Both the position numbers and the translations under genes were made by a program. Below, piece by piece: positions 60,099 to 64,000 of a stretch of 64,000 bases of DNA. The stretch's first letter is position 1. The number at the start of each line of letters is the position of its first letter. The stretch comes from Pantoea dispersa (GTDB lineage Bacteria; Pseudomonadota; Gammaproteobacteria; Enterobacterales; Enterobacteriaceae), in NCBI RefSeq assembly GCF_014155765.1, contig NZ_SCKT01000005.1, forward strand, positions 272,016 through 336,015. The letters run 5' to 3'. The notes under the pieces were generated by a model. It ran no database searches, was not told the DNA's origin, and was given only the letters and a program-made list of their open reading frames with translations.

Positions 60099-61973
60099 AT
60101 GGACAGCAAACTGCTCGACTACTACAACCGCGAACTGGCCTATCTGCGTGAGCTGGGCGCGGAGTTCGCTGCACGCTATCCGAAAGTCGCCGGGCGGCTG
60201 GGAATGCGCGGCATCGAAGTCGCCGATCCTTACGTTGAGCGCCTGATGGAGGGCTTTGCTTTCCTCACGTCGCGCGTGCAGCTCAAAATGGACGCCGAGT
60301 TCCCGCGCTTTTCGCAGCGGCTGCTGGAGATGATTGCGCCGTCTTATCTGTCACCTACGCCGTCGATGGCGATTGCACAGCTCACGCCGGACAGCCGCAA
60401 AGGCGACATCAGCAATGGCTTCCACGTGCCGCGCGGCACCATGATGGAGAGCCAGCACCTGAAAAAAAGCGGCGTAACCTGCAGCTACACCACGGCGCAC
60501 GATGTCACGCTGCATCCGCTGCGCATCAGCGACGTTTCACTTGGCGGCGTGCCGGGCGATCTGCCGCTGGGCGAACTGAAGCTCAGCGGTCGCGGTGCCG
60601 CCAGCGCGCTGCACGTGCGTATCGCCTGCGAAGGCATCTCGTCGCTCAGCCAGCTGAATGTCGCCGATTTAACGCTGTATCTCAGCGGCCCGGACATTCA
60701 GGCGCAGAAACTGCTGGAGCTGCTGATACAGCACCGCGTCGGCATCGTGCTGCAATCGGTCGAACACAAGCCGCTGCGCCAGGTGCTGCCGGATGACTCG
60801 CTACAGCAGGAAGGCTTTGCGCCAGAGCAGGCGCTGCTGCCGGACGATCTGCGTAACTTCGACGGCTACCGGCTGCTGCAGGAGTATTTTGCCTTTCCGG
60901 CGCGTTTCCAGTTCATCAGCCTGAGCCAGCTGGCACCGTTTCTGCGCCGCTGCGATAACGCGCAGGAATTCGACATTATCATCCTGCTGGATAAGGCCGA
61001 CAGCGCGCTGGAAAGCGTGGTGGACAGCAGCCATCTGGCACTGCACTGCACGCCGGTGATCAACCTGTTTCCCAAAACGGCCGAGCGCCTGAAGGTCAGC
61101 GACAGCCAGCACGAATATCATCTGGTGGTGGATAACATCCGGCCGCTGGACTACGAAGTGCACTCGGTGCAGCGGCTGTTCGCCACCGTTGAGGGCAAGC
61201 GCGAAGAGCAGTTATTCCGCCCGTTCTGGAGCACCTTCAGCGGCGACGACGGCGATTACGGTGCCTATTTCTCGCTGCGCCGCGAACAGCGCACGCTGTC
61301 TGAGCAGGCGCAGCGTTACGGCACGCGCACCGGCTATATCGGCTCGGAAGTATTTTTGTCGCTGGTGGATGAGCATCACACGCCGTGGCGCGACGACATG
61401 CGCTACCTGTCGGCAGACGTGCTCTGCACCAGCCGCGATCTGCCGCTGATGCTGTTGCAGCAGGAGCAGGGCAATTTCGTCATGCCGGATTCGATCCCGG
61501 TCGGGCAGCTGAAGTTGTGTAAAGGCCCGACGCCGCCGCGTCCGGCGCTGGCCGAAGGGCTCTCCGCGTGGCGTCTGATCAGCCACCTGCAGATGAACTA
61601 CCTGAGCCTGATGGACAGCAGCGACGGTCAGGGCGCTGCCGCGCTGCGCCAGCTGCTGAGCCTGTACGCTAATCTCGCCGAAGCGGCGGTGGCGCGCCAG
61701 ATTGACGGTATCCGCCACTGCCAGCTTAGCGCGGTCAATCGCCGGGTGCCGGAACCGGGCCCGGTGGTGTTTGCCCGCGGCGTCAGCATCACGCTGGAGG
61801 TCGACGAACAGGCGTTCTCCGGTGCCAGTCCGTGGCTGCTCGGCAGCGTGCTGGAGCGGGTGTGCGGCCGGCTGGTGGCGCTGAATAGCTTTACCGAATT
61901 CACCCTCAACAGCCAGCAGCGCGGCGAGGTGGGCTACTGGCCGCCGCGCATGGGCAGGAAGGCGCTGCTATGA
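60099..61973 (+). CDS. tssF: T6SS baseplate protein TssF
   Basis: 624 residues with the classic start LLDYYNRELAYLRELGAEFAARYPKVAGRL and PRFSQRLLEMIAPSYLSPTPSM. TssF with TssG makes the baseplate wedge around the VgrG spike. Two bp after tssE and a 4-bp overlap with tssG. Full length. Confidence 0.96.
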   Translation: MDSKLLDYYNRELAYLRELGAEFAARYPKVAGRLGMRGIEVADPYVERLMEGFAFLTSRVQLKMDAEFPRFSQRLLEMIAPSYLSPTPSMAIAQLTPDSRKGDISNGFHVPRGTMMESQHLKKSGVTCSYTTAHDVTLHPLRISDVSLGGVPGDLPLGELKLSGRGAASALHVRIACEGISSLSQLNVADLTLYLSGPDIQAQKLLELLIQHRVGIVLQSVEHKPLRQVLPDDSLQQEGFAPEQALLPDDLRNFDGYRLLQEYFAFPARFQFISLSQLAPFLRRCDNAQEFDIIILLDKADSALESVVDSSHLALHCTPVINLFPKTAERLKVSDSQHEYHLVVDNIRPLDYEVHSVQRLFATVEGKREEQLFRPFWSTFSGDDGDYGAYFSLRREQRTLSEQAQRYGTRTGYIGSEVFLSLVDEHHTPWRDDMRYLSADVLCTSRDLPLMLLQQEQGNFVMPDSIPVGQLKLCKGPTPPRPALAEGLSAWRLISHLQMNYLSLMDSSDGQGAAALRQLLSLYANLAEAAVARQIDGIRHCQLSAVNRRVPEPGPVVFARGVSITLEVDEQAFSGASPWLLGSVLERVCGRLVALNSFTEFTLNSQQRGEVGYWPPRMGRKALL

Positions 61974-63016
61974 GCGAGGCGCAGATCATTCCGCTGCAGC
62001 GCGCCCAGCGGCTGCCGGACGATTTCTGGCAGGCAGTGATGGCGGCACCGTGGCGCTACGATCTGTTTCAGCTGCTGCGCCGGCTGGATGCGCAGGGCGG
62101 TCAGCGCTATCCGCTGGGACGCGCGCCGCTGCCGAAGTTCGAAGCGCTGCGCATTGGTCAGCAACCGTCGCTGGCGTTTGCCCCGGCAACCCTGGCCAGC
62201 GTGCAGCCGCGCGCAGAGGACGCGCGCCATGACGTGGCGATTTACAGCTTTGGCCTGTTTGGCCCCAACGGTCCGCTGCCGACCCACCTGACGGAATATG
62301 TGCACGAGCGCATCGTGCACCATCAGGATCACAGCCTGGCGGCATTTGCCGACATCTTTCACCATCGTGCCACGCTGCTGTTTTATCGCGCCTGGGCCGA
62401 TGCGCAGCCGGCCGTCTCGCTGGATCGCGCCGATAACAGCCGCTTTGTCGATTACCTTGCCTGTCTGGCCGGCATCGGTTTACCGGCGCAGCAGCAGGCC
62501 AGTTCGCTCAGCCTGCATGCGCGGCTGATGCTGGTCGGCCATCTTAGCCGCCACGGTCACGACGCTGAAGGGCTGGTACGCATTCTGCGTCACTACTTTG
62601 GCGTACCGGTGCAGCTGGCACAGAACGTGCCACAGTGGCTGACGCTGGACGCGCGCGATCAGGCGCGGCTGGGAGCCGGACGCCAGATGCCGCGGCTGGG
62701 CGAATCGGCGTTCCTTGGTGTGGCGGTGCGCGATGTGCAGCACCGTTTTCGCCTGCGGCTCGGTCCGCTGAGCGCGCAGCAGTATGCCCACTTTCTGCCA
62801 GATGCGCCGGGCGCGCGCGAAGTGCGCGACTGGGTGCGTCACTATCTCGGCATCGAGATGCAGTGGGACCTCAGCCTGATCCTGGCGGCGGAAGAGGTGC
62901 AAAGCGTCACGCTGGGAGGCAATGCCCGGCTGGGCTACACCAGCTGGCTGGGACACGCGCCACAGCCGCAGGATCGCGAAGATTTCATGTTTGAGGTTGA
63001 GGCAGCCGCAAGCTAG
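61970..63016 (+). CDS. tssG: T6SS baseplate protein TssG
   Basis: 348 residues with RYDLFQLLRRLDAQGGQRYPLG at the N-terminus, FGLFGPNGPLPTHLTEYV in the middle and RLGYTSWLG at the end, the TssG/VasB pattern. Overlaps tssF by 4 bp. Full length. Confidence 0.96.
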   Translation: MSEAQIIPLQRAQRLPDDFWQAVMAAPWRYDLFQLLRRLDAQGGQRYPLGRAPLPKFEALRIGQQPSLAFAPATLASVQPRAEDARHDVAIYSFGLFGPNGPLPTHLTEYVHERIVHHQDHSLAAFADIFHHRATLLFYRAWADAQPAVSLDRADNSRFVDYLACLAGIGLPAQQQASSLSLHARLMLVGHLSRHGHDAEGLVRILRHYFGVPVQLAQNVPQWLTLDARDQARLGAGRQMPRLGESAFLGVAVRDVQHRFRLRLGPLSAQQYAHFLPDAPGAREVRDWVRHYLGIEMQWDLSLILAAEEVQSVTLGGNARLGYTSWLGHAPQPQDREDFMFEVEAAAS

Positions 63017-63070
63017 CCCAATCGCTTTTCCCTGTTACACAGCCTGCTTCTTTCATTAAAGAGACCCGAT

Positions 63071-64000
63071 ATGTCAGAAATCAGCCGTGCCGTGTTATTC
63101 GGCAAACTGGATACGCTGTTATTTACCTCGCTGGAAAGCGCCACCGCCTTTTGTAAACTGCGCGGCAATCCTTATGTTGAGCTGGTGCACTGGCTGCACC
63201 AGCTGATGCAGCAGCAGGATGGCGACTTACAGCGGGTGATCAGCCATTTTTCACTGGATGAAAACGCGCTGACGCGGGATATCGTCGCGGCGCTCGACCG
63301 CCTGCCGCGCGGTGCGAGCGCGGTTTCCGATCTCGCCGAACACATCGACAGCGCCGTCGAGCGCGCCTGGGTCTACGCCTCGCTGAAGTACGGTGCGACG
63401 CGCATTCGCGGCGGCCATCTGCTGATTGGCATGCTCAAAACCTTCAACCTCGCCAGCGTGCTGAAAGGCATCTCTGGCCAGTTTGGCCGTGTCAATGCTG
63501 ATGCGCTGCTGGAGCAGTTCGACACGCTGCTCGCCAGCAGCAAAGAGGCACAGCAGGCGCTGGTGGCACAGCCGGGCACCGAGAGTGCCGCACCGGCAGC
63601 CAGCACCAGCACGCTGGCGCAGTACGCGCAGGATCTCACCGCACGCGCACGCGAAGGACGCATCGATCCGGTCACCGGCCGTGATGAAGAGATCCGCCAG
63701 ATGGTGGATATTCTGATGCGTCGCCGGCAGAACAACCCGCTGCTGACCGGCGAAGCGGGCGTTGGCAAAACCGCGGTGGTCGAAGGCCTGGCGCTGCGTA
63801 TTGCCGCTGGCGACGTACCGGCTCCGCTGCGGGATGTGCAGCTGTGGCTGCTGGATATCGGCATGCTGCAGGCCGGTGCCGGCATGAAAGGCGAATTTGA
63901 AGCGCGCCTGCAGGCGCTGATTAATGAAGTGCAGTCCAGCCCGACGCCGATTGTGCTGTTCGTCGACGAAATCCACACGCTGGTCGGTGCCGGCGGCCAG
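63071..64000 (+). CDS. clpV: T6SS AAA+ ATPase TssH (ClpV), 5' third
   Basis: First 310 codons; the right edge of the window cuts the gene (complete ClpV is about 880 residues). Residues 1-145 are the N-domain that recognises TssC. From about 185 follows the first AAA+ module: [20 protein letters not shown], Walker A GEAGVGKT at 227-234 and Walker B VDEIHTL at about 298-304. It disassembles contracted sheath. 54 bp after tssG. Confidence 0.95.
   Translation, partial: MSEISRAVLFGKLDTLLFTSLESATAFCKLRGNPYVELVHWLHQLMQQQDGDLQRVISHFSLDENALTRDIVAALDRLPRGASAVSDLAEHIDSAVERAWVYASLKYGATRIRGGHLLIGMLKTFNLASVLKGISGQFGRVNADALLEQFDTLLASSKEAQQALVAQPGTESAAPAASTSTLAQYAQDLTARAREGRIDPVTGRDEEIRQMVDILMRRRQNNPLLTGEAGVGKTAVVEGLALRIAAGDVPAPLRDVQLWLLDIGMLQAGAGMKGEFEARLQALINEVQSSPTPIVLFVDEIHTLVGAGGQ

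Overview
The window looks like a chromosomal segment from a plant- or environment-associated member of the Erwiniaceae (Pantoea/Erwinia/Mixta type). The grounds are high-GC enterobacterial codon use, the block fhuF / DUF1435 / three tRNA-Leu(CAG) / rsmC / holD-rimI / yjjG in the order known from E. coli, and a type VI secretion (T6SS) cluster whose gene order matches the large Pantoea/Erwinia cluster. The genus call is an inference from gene content; no database was searched.

Layout. Positions 1-2560 are accessory DNA: the 3' end of an unknown gene and an AbiE-type toxin-antitoxin operon flanked by near-identical 19-bp sequences. Positions 2700-20200 are many small, independently transcribed units: an AraC/GyrI-like regulator, a LysR/oxidoreductase divergent pair, a short-chain dehydrogenase-like protein, an MFS pump, a TetR regulator facing an MFS pump plus an epoxide-hydrolase-like enzyme (three shared operator-like sites in between), a SEC-C protein, a 2OG-Fe(II) dioxygenase with an orphan MetQ-like binding protein, a lipoprotein serine hydrolase, an RcnB-like protein, a MocR regulator, a GNAT enzyme and an 18-heptad coiled-coil membrane protein. 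Positions 20300-35900 hold opgB, a LysR/tautomerase pair, an orphan capsular-type glycosyltransferase, a beta-propeller protein, a histidine phosphatase, a nucleoside-type catabolic cluster (MFS, LacI, nucleoside hydrolase, MFS), a YbaK deacylase, fhuF behind a Fur-box-like site, and a diguanylate cyclase. Positions 35900-39150 are the conserved tRNA-Leu / rsmC / holD / rimI / yjjG block.

From about 39150 to the right edge the window is a T6SS cluster inserted directly 3' of yjjG: an 800-bp AT-rich structured leader, an SH3-like lipoprotein, tssJ-K-L-M, tagF, tssA-B-C, hcp, a low-GC cargo island, then tagH, pppA, a periplasmic protein, tagJ, tssE-F-G and the first third of tssH/clpV, which runs off the end. 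TssJ-L-M form the membrane complex (TssL carries its own OmpA-type peptidoglycan anchor), TssK-E-F-G the baseplate, TssA-B-C the sheath and its assembly, Hcp the inner tube, and ClpV with TagJ the recycling machine. TagH, PppA and TagF point to threonine-phosphorylation control, with the PpkA kinase and VgrG expected beyond the window.

The most interesting part is the 3.3-kb cargo island behind hcp (52000-54800). It holds a predicted cytoplasmic lysozyme with a peptidoglycan-binding domain and no signal peptide (candidate Hcp-delivered effector), a 4-bp-overlapping secreted four-cysteine protein (candidate immunity protein), a remnant membrane-protein reading frame, two tandem paralogous 137-residue membrane proteins of unknown function, and an LprI-type lysozyme-inhibitor-like secreted protein. 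The hcp leader and the hcp/effector junction carry unusual palindromes and hairpins that probably set their expression.
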